A DNA stretch of 64,000 nucleotides. It comes from Collinsella stercoris DSM 13279 (GTDB lineage: Bacteria; Actinomycetota; Coriobacteriia; Coriobacteriales; Coriobacteriaceae). The first letter of the stretch is position 1, and each line of letters starts with the position of its first letter. The stretch lies in the NCBI RefSeq assembly GCF_020735465.1, contig NZ_CP085935.1, positions 992,001-1,056,000 on the forward strand, given 5' to 3'. Shown piece by piece: positions 17,368 to 27,284 of the stretch. Position numbers and translations under genes: made by a program. The notes under the pieces were generated by a model. That model worked only from the letters and a program-made list of their open reading frames with translations, was not told the DNA's origin and did no database searches.

Positions 17368-20300
17368 CTACCGCTTGCGACGCGCCAGCCAGATTCCCAG
17401 GCCCGCAACAGCGACTCCCGCGATTGCGACGCCGACCGTCAGCACGAGGGAGGTATCGCCCGTCGAAGGCAGCTTCCCGCCGTCGACCGGACCGCCAGGT
17501 ACGTGGGGCGAACCCGGATCGCCGGGTTCCTCAGGACTGTCATAGACGTTCTGGAACACGGGCGGCTCGCTCCACGAGGCAGTGGCGCTCAGGGCACCGC
17601 CGCCGTCGTCGGAGAGCGCCACGGTCACCGTGAACGCCCTGCCGTCATACACGACGTCGTCCTTGACAAAACCGCCCGTCGCACGCTGCTGCTCCGTGGC
17701 ATCGGACCAGCGCACGCCATCCGCGTTCACGGCATCCGTGGGAACGACCTCGCGCACGGCGTATGCAAGCTCGCGCGCACGCGAGATGACCCCGTCCTGA
17801 TCGACCCAAGCGGCATCCGCCAGGTCCTCAGCCGTATAACGCAGGGGCGTGAATGCGACGTTGCCGCGCTCGTCGTTCGAGACCGTCTGCAGGACCGTAC
17901 CGTCCGCATCCACCAGCTCGAAGGAGAATTCACCATCCTCCAGCATGCGACCGCTCAGCATCTTGAATGCCATAAGCGGCACGGTGACGCCCACGGGGTC
18001 GTAGGCGTTCGCGAAGACCACCGCATCGACCTTGCTCCCGCTCTCGTCGAGAACCTCGTGCGTAGCGGAAAGCGTGCCGTCGCCGTTGTCGACGACCGAC
18101 GTGCGCACCGTATACACAGCCTTATCGAACTCGATGCCGCCAACGTTCTCATCGACGACCTCGGCAAGGCGGTACGTGTGGACGCCCGGCTCCGTATAGG
18201 TGAGCGCCGGGAAAGCAATCCTGCCGTCCGCGCCGTTCGTCGCGGTCAGGACCTGCAAGTCCGCGCCCACTCCGTCATCGACGAGCTCGGTGAGCATGAA
18301 GGTGAAGGCGTCCTGCGCAAGCGGCTTGCCCGTGAGGTCCTTGGAGATCGAAATCTGGTCGGTCACGCTCGAGGACAGCTCGTCCACCGTGTAGGTATTG
18401 GTGAAGGTGAAGCTCGCGCCCTCGGCGGGGTCGCGCGTCACGGTGAGCCTGCCCGACCCGTCGTCCGTCACGGTGAAGGTCACCGTGCGCGAAGCGTCCT
18501 GGTCGTTGGTCACGCCCGACACCTCACCGGACTCCGTGATGGTGTAGGTGAAGGAGACCGTGCGCGGCTTCCCGCTGCGTGCAGTCGCCTCGCCGTCGGC
18601 AAGCGCCTCAAGGTCGGCGGCCTCGGGATGCTCCTGGGCCCATTTGCGGTTGAGGTCATCGAGCGTGAACGAGATCTTGCCAAAGTCGACCGAACCGTCC
18701 TTGCCGTTCGTGACCTCGGTGCGCTCAGGCATCGGCGCGCCGTCCTCACCCGAAACGGTGAAGGTGAACTTGCCGGTGATGTCCGCAGGCGCCAAGCCCT
18801 CGGCGTACGTCAGCACCTTGCGGCCCGCAAGCGCCATGGGCACCGGCTCGCCGCCGTTCGTGACGTAGGTGTTCTCAAACGAGTGGCCGTCCAACCCCTG
18901 CACCGTCGCGGCGAGCGTGCCGTCGCCCTTGTCCTCGACGCTCACCTCAAAGCTCAGGCTCTGGGTGGTCGCGGAGACGCCGTCGGGCAGACCGTCAACG
19001 ATCTCGACGGCAGTGTAGCGCACGTGCCAGATGCCCTGGGCATCGCGCGTGGCGTACCCCTTATCGATGGCCTCGGCCAGCGCGTCGAGTGTGAACTCGA
19101 TCGTGCCGAAGTCCACAGTTCCGTCGGCGGCGTTTTCAGCGTGCGCGATGACCTCGCTGCTGCCCGCCGCGCCGTCGCCCGTCCTCAGCTCAAAGGAGAA
19201 CTCCCCTGCCTCGAGCGGGCGTCCGTGGAGCACCTTGCTCGTCGCGATCGAGACATCGCCCTGCGCCGCGTAGCTGTTCACGAAGGGCAGCACCACGGGC
19301 TCGACTTCCTCGGCCGCCTGGCCGCTCGTGTACACGTAGGTCTTCTCGCCCTCGGTGGCACCCGTCACGGTCGTGGTGACCGTCAGCGTGCCCGCACCGT
19401 CATCGGCGACGGAAATCGAAACGCCATAGACCGTCTGGTCGTTGGTGTACCCAGCATCACCGCCCGTGCTCTCGCGCACCTCGTAGGCGAAGGTCTTACC
19501 CGCGTCAGCCTGGGTGAACACGAGCCCGCCGGGAAGGCCGGCGAGTATATCGATGGAGTCGACCGCGCCGTCCTTCGCTGCGTGGGACGTAAAGACCCGC
19601 TCCGTCTGCCCCTCGGCAAAACCGAGCTTGCTTGCAGCGGCGGCGACCGCCTCGGCATCGACACCCTTCGCCTTCACCGTGAAGGCGAACTGGCCGTCTG
19701 TCATATCGCGCCCGTTGAGGACCTTGGTAATCTTGAGGCCGCCCAGCGCTGAGTAATCGACCGTGGACTCGTAGCGGTTCGTGAACACGGGGACGCCCTC
19801 GACCGGCTTGCCGTCCTTGAACACCGACACCGCGGGAACGAGCTCGCCGCTTGCGGCCTCGGTAACGTGCACCACAACATCGTAGACCGCATCGTCGAAC
19901 GTCACGCCGTTCGCCTGCGGGGCCTCATGCACCTCGCGCAATGTGTACCGATGCACGCCCGGCTCGTCGAACGTCAAGTCCGAGAACCTCACGTTGCCCT
20001 CGGCGTCATTGCTCGAGACGAGCGGCTGACCGCCGTCGACCGGTGCGAGCACAAAGGAGAACTCACCCTCGGTAAGCGGATTCGGACGTCCCTCTAGCAC
20101 CTTCTTGGCCATGAGGACCGTATCCGTCCGGCGCACCTTGTTGGTGAAGTACGCGCCATCCTCCTGCGGCCCATCCTGCAAGATGGGTCCGATCACAAAG
20201 ACGTCGCCCACGCCGATGTCGAAGGCAGACACCGTGAAGCGGACCTCGCGGTTGCTGTACACGACGCCGTCCTTGACGAAGCCGCCGGCAGCCTTCTGCT

Positions 20301-23300
20301 CGTCCGTCGCGTTCTCATAGCGCACGCCCTCCGCGTTGACCGCGTCGGCGGGGACTTTCTCACGAAGGCGGTAGTCGTACCGTCCGCTCTGCTCGTACAG
20401 GACGTCCGGGCTCGTCGAAATCCCAAACAGCTTGAAGCCGTTCTCGTCCTGAGGCGACTCGGCATTCACCGGCGCGACAACGAGCGGCACGGAGACGAAG
20501 CCCTCATCACCCGGCTTGTAGTCATGTCCACCAGAGCTGAAGGACATCTGCTCGCAGGTGAACTCAAAGGAGTCCGCAGCGGACCAATCGCGCCCGACGA
20601 GACGCTTGGTGAAGCGGTCGAACTGGAGGGCGCCGGGCCTTGCCTTATATCTGTTCACAAAGGGCACCCGCGGTTTTTCGGCCTGGCCCTCTGCGGGGCT
20701 GTCGCTATCCCACGTTCCGATCAGCTCGGGCTCTGCCAGCTGATCGCCCGTGAGCGCGTCATGCGTGCGCTTGACCGTGGTCACGGTCTTCATGGTTCCG
20801 TCGCCCTTGTCCGCGGGCGTGATGGAGACCAGGAACTGCGAGCTGTCATAGGTCACGCCATCGGCCTGAACGCCGAGCGCCTCGCCGTCCTCATCCCATG
20901 CGGGTTCGACATTCTCCTTAACCCGATACGAATACGTCTTCCCTGTATCCGCCTGCGTGAACTTCAGGCCCTTGAGCTTCTCCATCAGGTGCGCCTTGCC
21001 CTCCGGAGCCTCCCCGACGGCGAAGATGCGCTCGAGCTGCTCCTCATCGGCGGGAAGGCCGCGGTCGAGCATCTTCTGCGCCGAGGCTGAGTTGACCGGT
21101 TCCAAGGTGAAGTCGAATTGCTTGGCCTCCAGGTCCTTGCCATACATGGTCTTGGCGACCTCGATGCCGGCGAAGGTCGTGCTCGCGCTGTAACGGTTCA
21201 CGAAATCGAGCGTGATCACGCCGCTGGAATCAGTGTGCGTGCCCAGGTCGAGAGGAATGTTGACGATGGCACCCGAGCGATCGTACGTACGATAGAGTCT
21301 TGGAACGACCTTGAGCGTGCCATCGAGGTTGTCGGTCACGCGGTATTCAAGACGGTAAATCGAATTGTCCCAACCGCCAATGAGGCCGGGTATCTGCTCA
21401 CCACCCCACAGGGGCGTAACCTCCTTGATGTAGTACGTATACGTGTGGCCCGCATGCGACTGGTCAAACTTAAGCTGGAGTTTGCCGTCCATAACGACGA
21501 CCTTCTCGCCGCTCATCGCCGCAGGAGCGCTGAAGCTCTTGTCCGTCTCAGCCAGCAGCTTGCGAGACTCCTCATCGGCGCCCTCGATCGTGAACGAGAA
21601 CTCCTTGTCCTTCATATCGCGGCCCTCAAGCGTCTTGGTGAGTCTGATGCCCGCCGTTGAGGCAGCGGCACGATACGTGTTATGGAACTCGACGCGGTCG
21701 GCACCGCCGGGCGTAGACTCAACCGGAGTCAGATGGTCGTCAGAACCCGTCCAAACGCCCTGCTCGTTCAGCCCCGTGACCTGGTAGTAGGTAATCGTCG
21801 CAACGAGCGCCTCTGTGCCACCAGTGCGCTTGATCGGGGAATCCTGGAGCATGAGGTTCACCCGCGCGACGAAGCGCGTCGAGTCATATGTCATGCCCTG
21901 CTTGGCAAAGCCGCCGGCAAGTTTCTGATCGGCCGTCGCGGCATCCCATCTCACCCCATCGGCGTTGACGGCATCATCGGGGATGACCTCGAACAGCTCG
22001 TAGTCGAAGCGACCGGTCCGCTTATCAGCACCGTTTAGATGCTGAAACGTGAACGTGGGTTGTCCGAAGGAGAGCATCGAGCCCTTGTTGTGCACCTCGA
22101 TGTATCGAGATGCATCATCGCCCGCAGTGCCCTCGGGCATGGGAGCGTCAGCCGCATGGGCACCGGCGGGCCGCATGCGGAACGTGAACTCGCCCGCGCC
22201 CGAGCCGTCGACGGTGAAACCACGCCCATTGAGGACCTTCGTCGCCAACGGGCCGATCTGAACCTCATTCAGGGCGAAAACATTCTTAAAGAACGCGGTG
22301 TGAACGCCGTTCTGAGGCTTAACGGGTACCCCGGCTTCGTTATCGCCTTGTGGAACGCCGGCATCGTCAGCGAGCTTGCGCAGCCGAACGTCTGCGACGA
22401 GTTTGCCCGCCTTATCATCAGAGACGGTCACCACCACGCGATACGCGGCGTCGGAATACGACACGCCAGGGATGCGGTCGGCGGCATCCGGCGTCTTCTC
22501 GGCAAGCGCATACAGGTAGGTGCCCGGATGCTCGTAATGGATGGCGCCGAAGCTCTTGGCGTACCCCGCCTGCGCATCCTCGCGATTGATCACGATGGTC
22601 GACTGGAGGCGGTTGTTCTCATTGAGAGTCGCGTCATCAGGCATCGGCGTGCCCGGGTCGGTGTCCAGCACGAAGGTGAACGCCGGCTTCGCGTTGAACT
22701 CGAGATCCCACGCAGGCTTGCCCTCGGCGTTGACGAACTCCTTCTTAATCTGCCACGTTGCCGGGTCGAGCACGGCGGGCGCAGGCGTGTACGTGTTCTC
22801 GAACAGCACGCGGGATGTATCGCCCAGCTTGATCGCACCGGCGGCGGTTGTGGGTTTGCCCGCCCCATCGAGCGGCAGCGTCTGGGTAAAGCCCTCGGGC
22901 ATCTGCTCCACGGGCTCGCTCACCGTATAGGTCGCCCCATCCGGCAAGCCGTACACGCGCATGACCTCACCGTGCTTGAGCGTATGGGTGCCGCCGCTCG
23001 CGATCTTGAAGTCGTCGCCGTGCTGCACGCCTTCGGCGCCGAACACGCGTGCGTCAAATTCCCCGGCGAGCGGCTTGCCATCCTTGTCCTTGAACTCGAA
23101 GACAAACGTGAAGTCCTTGTCCTTCCAATCGACGGGGCCGGTGAGCCCCTCGGGGATCACGACCTGCTTTTCCACCTCAAGCGAGGCGACACGATGGTTC
23201 GTCACGTGGATCACAATCGAGCCGGTGAAGAGATTGGTGATGTCCTTGGTCCCCAAGTCATCCCAGGTGCCGATACCGTGATTTTGATCGCACGACTCGG

Positions 23301-26097
23301 CGTCCTGCTTGACCGCAGCGCGGATAAAACCCTCATCGGTCGTGAATCGCGTACCGCTCTTGGGCTTATGCTTATTATTCCAGACGTATTCGTGCGTGGC
23401 GCTCTCGTCGGAATAGCGCAAGTACAGATCTTGCTGCTCGGCCTCAGGCGCGGGTTTTTCCCAACCGCCGATCCGATAGAACCCGGGCGTCTCGCTGTCA
23501 TTCACCGTACCGACGCGAAGCTGCGCCACCACATCGTGGAGCGTCACCTCGACACCGTCGTTGCTGCCGTAGTGATTCATAGAATCGATGAGCGAGCCGA
23601 TGCCGACGGAAACCGTGACGTCATCGTCGGCCACGCCGGCATCGGCATGCACGCCGTCAGCGTCCACGATCACGCGGATGGGGTCGACGGCGCCCGCATA
23701 CCCCTTGGGCACTTCTTTCTCGACGACGTAATACGTATCCGCAAGCGGCGTGTCGTGCTTGACGATGCGCTCGAAATACGCCGTGCCATCGAGGTCGATC
23801 GAGGGGACGCCGACCATGTTCTTCGTCGTGCGCTCCATGTACGGAAGCTCGTTGGCCTTAGGCACCAGCTTGGCATCCGCCCCCTCGCCGACCATTTCCA
23901 TCTGATCAGCGCGGAAAAGCTGGAAGGTGACACCGTTGATGGGGTTGCCCGCATCGTCGAGCTTCTGCACGGCAAGACCGTTAATCGTGTCGGTCACGTG
24001 CAGGGTCGCGTAGCTCTCGCGCTTGAAGTTGCCCTTCGCGCCCGTCGAATCCAGAAAATGCGCGTTGCCCTTCGTGATGGGATCGCGACCGCTCGCGATG
24101 AGCTTCTCCAGAGCGGTGCGATCCATATCCACCAAGTAGTACCCGATGGAGTAATCCGCATTTTGCGGCGTCGCCGTCATGAAGGGGTAATCGGTGGGAT
24201 TGCCCGGCAGGTCGCCCAAGTCGACGCTCCATAGCTCGTCGTTCTTGGAAAAGACATGCACGTAGCCGTCGCGCATGAGCTGGTTGAGCTCCTCGACGCT
24301 CTTCATGTCCTTTTGCGCGACCTTCCAAGCGCCGTGCTCTCCGCCGACGGGATGCCAATCCTTCTTGCCCGGATGGCGCTTGAGCACCACGGCAAGCAGG
24401 GTATTCTCGTCTGAAACCTTATGCCTAGTCCCTTGAACGTCCGTGACGACGTTCTCTTCATTCACCACGGTCACCTGATTGGGGCGCGCGTACACGCCGG
24501 AGTCCCACTGGTTCTCGCACACCAAGAAGCCGTCTTGGCCGTCGCCGTGGCTCGGCATGTAGCGCAACCACGCCTCGGGGCTCGTGCGATAGCCCTCGGG
24601 CGCGGAGAGCTCCTTCAATATGTAGTAATCCTGGCCATTTTTGTTATGCGCCTCGGCGAAGTCATAGGGACGCTTTCCGTCGGGCGTCATGATGTTGATG
24701 TTGCCCGCCGCGTTCGTGGCGCCCTGCCAGATGGGCCTATCCTCCTTCTGGGTGTACTGCACGCTCTCGCCCTCGCCAATGCGCTCCGCGGCGTAAAGCG
24801 CGAACTGGGCACCCGGCACGGGGGCGCCGTATTGGTCGTCCTTGCGGATGGTGCTCTGCGCCACGCGCTGCAGGTTGAACATGAGCTTCATGTTGGAATC
24901 GGTGTTGCCGCGCTCGAGGTAGAAGAACTTGAGCGTGTGGTAGCTGCCGGGCAGGAAGGCGTTCGTGTCCTCCTTGAAGTACGCGGCGGCCTTTTCCTTG
25001 CCGAGGGCCTCCTCGAAGCACGCGCGCAGCGTGGTCTCCTTGCCGCCCCAGGTCGTATTGGGATTCTTGCGCGCGTCGCCGAGTTTGACCTCGCCGGTCT
25101 TGAAGTTGATGGAGAGCGACGCGGCTCCATGGACGCCGCCCAGGTCGCCCACGAGCACGCCGTCGATGAAGACCCACACGTCGTCGTCGCCCGAGAACTC
25201 GAACTTCATGTCCTTACCCGCCACCATGCCGCTCGCGGGCTGAGTGAAATCGGCAGTGAGGTCGAGTCCGAAATAGTGGTTCATCAGCGGATTCTTCGCG
25301 TCGATGTCCTTGGGAACCAGGGCACCGCTGGCACCCCTCTCAAACACCTCATTCTCGCTGGCAAAGGGGAAGAACTGGCCGAGCGTCTTGGAGCCCGTGT
25401 TGGCCTTCACACCCGGCTGCTTGTAGAGGTCAAACTTGTTCTGCTCCGCGTTGTAGATGGCGAAGTTCTTGGTGCAGTCATACGTGTAATAGCCGTTGCT
25501 GTACTGCACGAGGCCCTTGACGTCACGATGGGTTCGCTTGCCGGGCACGGACGCATCGTTGAAGAGATACGCGAGGGACTGTTCCTCTGTTGTGAACCCA
25601 CCCTTGGACTGGTAGATGTTCCCAGCCTTGAGCACGGGGTAGCCATCCTGCCCGAGGGTCGGCTGGACGATGCCGAAGTAGGGCTTGCCGCTCGTGCCCG
25701 TCCATGCGTTGATGGAGTTCGATGTGGGTCTCTCATACCTGCCCGCGTCGCTGAAGCGCAACTCGTGCCCTTGGTTGATCCCGACATCCCGCCAGTTGCT
25801 CGGATCATTGTTGTCCGGGGTGTCCTCCGCGATGATCCAGTAGTCAAACAGGTTGATGGTCGCGTTCTCGGGCGATTTGATCCCCGTTACGAGGTTCTCG
25901 TCTGCCGGAGCCTGGCCGCCCGGGCCCTGCGTCGCGGCGAATGCGGCGGGCACGGAGGTCAAGGCGAGCGCCCCCATGAGGAGCGCGATGATGAGCGGGC
26001 GGCGTGCACGGCGCTGCGAGGTTGCGAAACGTGCGGCGCGGGTGCGGTTAGTAGTACGTTTGCACACGATATGTCCATTCGTGAACGTTTTGGTCAC
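17368..26097 (-). CDS. Giant LPXTG-anchored surface protein with pilin-like isopeptide repeats
   Basis: 2909-residue predicted adhesin. Order: long Arg-rich signal peptide (1-55, ...VPAAFAA), a fibro-slime/PA14-like lectin region (about 130-410; GDDDVWVFIDGVLVGDLGG), two SpaA/Cna-B-type domains (about 425-740), then roughly eleven Spy0128/FctA-like domains from about residue 980 to 2860, each opening with a KxLxGRxLxxGxFxFxL-type strand and ending in N-[TRSA]-Y, with internal Lys/Asn/Glu expected to form isopeptide bonds. The C-terminus has KLPSTGD, a hydrophobic helix and ARRKR for sortase anchoring. Predicted start is GTG at 26097 with no clear ribosome site; a GTG 11 codons further in is an alternative. 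No sortase gene is in the window. A ten-G run lies 21 bp upstream. Confidence 0.93.
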   Translation of the reverse strand: MTKTFTNGHIVCKRTTNRTRAARFATSQRRARRPLIIALLMGALALTSVPAAFAATQGPGGQAPADENLVTGIKSPENATINLFDYWIIAEDTPDNNDPSNWRDVGINQGHELRFSDAGRYERPTSNSINAWTGTSGKPYFGIVQPTLGQDGYPVLKAGNIYQSKGGFTTEEQSLAYLFNDASVPGKRTHRDVKGLVQYSNGYYTYDCTKNFAIYNAEQNKFDLYKQPGVKANTGSKTLGQFFPFASENEVFERGASGALVPKDIDAKNPLMNHYFGLDLTADFTQPASGMVAGKDMKFEFSGDDDVWVFIDGVLVGDLGGVHGAASLSINFKTGEVKLGDARKNPNTTWGGKETTLRACFEEALGKEKAAAYFKEDTNAFLPGSYHTLKFFYLERGNTDSNMKLMFNLQRVAQSTIRKDDQYGAPVPGAQFALYAAERIGEGESVQYTQKEDRPIWQGATNAAGNINIMTPDGKRPYDFAEAHNKNGQDYYILKELSAPEGYRTSPEAWLRYMPSHGDGQDGFLVCENQWDSGVYARPNQVTVVNEENVVTDVQGTRHKVSDENTLLAVVLKRHPGKKDWHPVGGEHGAWKVAQKDMKSVEELNQLMRDGYVHVFSKNDELWSVDLGDLPGNPTDYPFMTATPQNADYSIGYYLVDMDRTALEKLIASGRDPITKGNAHFLDSTGAKGNFKRESYATLHVTDTINGLAVQKLDDAGNPINGVTFQLFRADQMEMVGEGADAKLVPKANELPYMERTTKNMVGVPSIDLDGTAYFERIVKHDTPLADTYYVVEKEVPKGYAGAVDPIRVIVDADGVHADAGVADDDVTVSVGIGSLIDSMNHYGSNDGVEVTLHDVVAQLRVGTVNDSETPGFYRIGGWEKPAPEAEQQDLYLRYSDESATHEYVWNNKHKPKSGTRFTTDEGFIRAAVKQDAESCDQNHGIGTWDDLGTKDITNLFTGSIVIHVTNHRVASLEVEKQVVIPEGLTGPVDWKDKDFTFVFEFKDKDGKPLAGEFDARVFGAEGVQHGDDFKIASGGTHTLKHGEVMRVYGLPDGATYTVSEPVEQMPEGFTQTLPLDGAGKPTTAAGAIKLGDTSRVLFENTYTPAPAVLDPATWQIKKEFVNAEGKPAWDLEFNAKPAFTFVLDTDPGTPMPDDATLNENNRLQSTIVINREDAQAGYAKSFGAIHYEHPGTYLYALAEKTPDAADRIPGVSYSDAAYRVVVTVSDDKAGKLVADVRLRKLADDAGVPQGDNEAGVPVKPQNGVHTAFFKNVFALNEVQIGPLATKVLNGRGFTVDGSGAGEFTFRMRPAGAHAADAPMPEGTAGDDASRYIEVHNKGSMLSFGQPTFTFQHLNGADKRTGRFDYELFEVIPDDAVNADGVRWDAATADQKLAGGFAKQGMTYDSTRFVARVNLMLQDSPIKRTGGTEALVATITYYQVTGLNEQGVWTGSDDHLTPVESTPGGADRVEFHNTYRAAASTAGIRLTKTLEGRDMKDKEFSFTIEGADEESRKLLAETDKSFSAPAAMSGEKVVVMDGKLQLKFDQSHAGHTYTYYIKEVTPLWGGEQIPGLIGGWDNSIYRLEYRVTDNLDGTLKVVPRLYRTYDRSGAIVNIPLDLGTHTDSSGVITLDFVNRYSASTTFAGIEVAKTMYGKDLEAKQFDFTLEPVNSASAQKMLDRGLPADEEQLERIFAVGEAPEGKAHLMEKLKGLKFTQADTGKTYSYRVKENVEPAWDEDGEALGVQADGVTYDSSQFLVSITPADKGDGTMKTVTTVKRTHDALTGDQLAEPELIGTWDSDSPAEGQAEKPRVPFVNRYKARPGALQFDRFTKRLVGRDWSAADSFEFTCEQMSFSSGGHDYKPGDEGFVSVPLVVAPVNAESPQDENGFKLFGISTSPDVLYEQSGRYDYRLREKVPADAVNAEGVRYENATDEQKAAGGFVKDGVVYSNREVRFTVSAFDIGVGDVFVIGPILQDGPQEDGAYFTNKVRRTDTVLMAKKVLEGRPNPLTEGEFSFVLAPVDGGQPLVSSNDAEGNVRFSDLTFDEPGVHRYTLREVHEAPQANGVTFDDAVYDVVVHVTEAASGELVPAVSVFKDGKPVEGVPVFTNRYESTVDYSALGGLKITKVLNGRDMTDGQFAFTVKAKGVDAEAVAAAASKLGFAEGQTERVFTSHAAKDGAVDSIDILAGLPGGLVFTQADAGKTFAYEVRESTGGDAGYTNDQTVYGVSISVADDGAGTLTVTTTVTGATEGEKTYVYTSGQAAEEVEPVVLPFVNSYAAQGDVSIATSKVLHGRPLEAGEFSFELRTGDGAAGSSEVIAHAENAADGTVDFGTIEFTLDALAEAIDKGYATRDAQGIWHVRYTAVEIVDGLPDGVSATTQSLSFEVSVEDKGDGTLAATVQGLDGHSFENTYVTNGGEPVPMALAGRKVLTYAEGLAPADITGKFTFTVSGEDGAPMPERTEVTNGKDGSVDFGKISFTLDDLNRKWAQEHPEAADLEALADGEATARSGKPRTVSFTYTITESGEVSGVTNDQDASRTVTFTVTDDGSGRLTVTRDPAEGASFTFTNTYTVDELSSSVTDQISISKDLTGKPLAQDAFTFMLTELVDDGVGADLQVLTATNGADGRIAFPALTYTEPGVHTYRLAEVVDENVGGIEFDKAVYTVRTSVVDNGDGTLSATHEVLDESGSKVDAVVFANAYDPVGVTVPLMAFKMLSGRMLEDGEFSFELVDADGTVLQTVSNDERGNVAFTPLRYTAEDLADAAWVDQDGVISRARELAYAVREVVPTDAVNADGVRWSDATEQQRATGGFVKDDVVYDGRAFTVTVALSDDGGGALSATASWSEPPVFQNVYDSPEEPGDPGSPHVPGGPVDGGKLPSTGDTSLVLTVGVAIAGVAVAGLGIWLARRKR

Positions 26098-26108
26098 ATA
26101 TAGACTTA

Positions 26109-26128
26109 ACTATAGCATCCCCCCCCCC
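26109..26128 (-). promoter_or_regulatory. Poly-G tract next to a -10-like box upstream of the giant surface gene
   Basis: On the minus strand a run of ten G (26119-26128) is followed by ATGC and TATAGT (26109-26114), a good -10 match. The G run would fall in the -35/-10 spacer, where slippage changes promoter strength in phase-variable surface genes of other bacteria. The -35 box at 17 bp is poor, so the promoter call is tentative. Confidence 0.5.
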
Positions 26129-26349
26129 GAATTTGCCCTCAGATTTTAGCAAATGCGCATCTCTGATCAGGGATCGGCAAGGCTTGAGTGTACGAGCCAA
26201 CGAGGACCGGCTCTCCGCTTGGGCGAGCACCTCTTGGAACACACATCCTCCCTCGGAGAGCCCTCCTCACGGAGTGCCTCTCCTCCTTTGAGGGCTCCTC
26301 CTCAACATCGGCCTTCGCCCCGACCTACCCCATCCAAGGGCCCGTACCG

Positions 26350-26365
26350 CGAAAGTCAACTCTCG
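26350..26365. promoter_or_regulatory. 16-bp palindrome CGAAAGTCAACTCTCG upstream of tcdA copy 1
   Basis: A near-perfect palindrome 76 bp before the tcdA start. Very similar 16-mers occur twice upstream of the small zinc-ribbon gene (45660-45675, 45712-45727), so it is a candidate binding site for a shared regulator. The rest of the 26129-26441 gap is C-rich; TACAAT at 26409-26414 may be a -10 box. Confidence 0.5.
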
Positions 26366-26441
26366 CGTGACCTTCGACTCCCGCTCGCCGTTCTCTGGGA
26401 CAGCTTGGTACAATCGACATGAACGTATCGACCTGCATTGG

Positions 26442-27284
26442 ATGGGACTCGCCTTGGAAGCCGCCACGGAAACGATGAAAGACCGCCTGCGCGTCATGCT
26501 CGGGAGCGAGCGGCTCGCCCGCCTCGAGGACGCGCGTGTGCTCGTGCTCGGCTGCGGCGGCGTGGGATCGAGCTGCATCGAGGCGCTCGCCCGCGGCGGC
26601 ATCGGCACCCTCATCATCGTCGACAAGGACGCGGTAGCCCCCTCCAACATCAACCGCCAGGCCGTCGCCTTTGAGAGCACCGTGGGCCGCCGCAAAATCG
26701 ACGTCATGGCGGGCATGATCGCCGACATCAACCCCGACTGCCGCGTGTTCGCGCACGATGCGTTCGTCCTCGCCGAGAACCTGGTCGCGCTCTACGAAAC
26801 CTGCCTTGAGGAGGCGGGCGAGCACATCGATTATGTGGTCGACGCCATCGACACCGTGTCAACCAAACTTGCGCTCGCAGCGCTTGCCCAAGAGCGAGGT
26901 TTCGAACTCATCAGTTCGATGGGCGGGGCCAAGAAGATCCATCCCGAGTGTCTGCGCATCGCCGACGTACACAAAACCGTGAACTGCTCGCTCGCGCGCA
27001 TCATGCGCAAGGAGTGCCGCAAGCGCGGCATCCGCCACCTGCGCGTGCTCTATTCCTGCGAGGAGCCGGTGCGCATCGCCGCCGCCCCGGGTGCCGCGCG
27101 CTCAGAACGCTCCGACCTGGGGACCGCGAGCTTCATGCCGCCCATCATGGGGCAGATGATCGCAGGCGAGGTGTTGCGCCACATTTCCGGCCTCGGGGCG
27201 GGAGACGACGTGTCCGCGGCGCTCGCCATGCACGACGCCGCGCAGCGCGGTGCGCTGGCCGGCAAGCGCGGCGGCCGCGTATGA
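26442..27284 (+). CDS. tcdA: tRNA threonylcarbamoyladenosine dehydratase TcdA (copy 1)
   Basis: E1-like (ThiF/MoeB superfamily) enzyme that uses ATP to cyclise t6A37 to ct6A in tRNA. About 280 residues: nucleotide-binding motif LGCGGVGSSCIEALARGGIG, Asp of IIVDKDAV, SNINRQ, the VVDAIDTVSTK segment and the family-specific LARIMRKECRKRGI...VLYSCEEP and TASF-like region. Start taken as ATG 26442; ATG 26475 (MKDRLRVML) is equally possible because ribosome sites are weak. The stop overlaps the downstream tatD start (ATGA). Paralogue of 28958-29785. Confidence 0.9.
   Translation: MGLALEAATETMKDRLRVMLGSERLARLEDARVLVLGCGGVGSSCIEALARGGIGTLIIVDKDAVAPSNINRQAVAFESTVGRRKIDVMAGMIADINPDCRVFAHDAFVLAENLVALYETCLEEAGEHIDYVVDAIDTVSTKLALAALAQERGFELISSMGGAKKIHPECLRIADVHKTVNCSLARIMRKECRKRGIRHLRVLYSCEEPVRIAAAPGAARSERSDLGTASFMPPIMGQMIAGEVLRHISGLGAGDDVSAALAMHDAAQRGALAGKRGGRV

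Noticed and set aside
17329..24234. Long plus-strand open frames antisense to the giant surface protein
   Set aside because: Compositionally biased translations with no recognisable domain; the minus-strand protein is unambiguous.
26948..27280. In-frame extension of TatD copy 1 upstream of 27281
   Set aside because: It overlaps the coding end of tcdA in another frame; the ATGA overlap start gives a normal TatD length.
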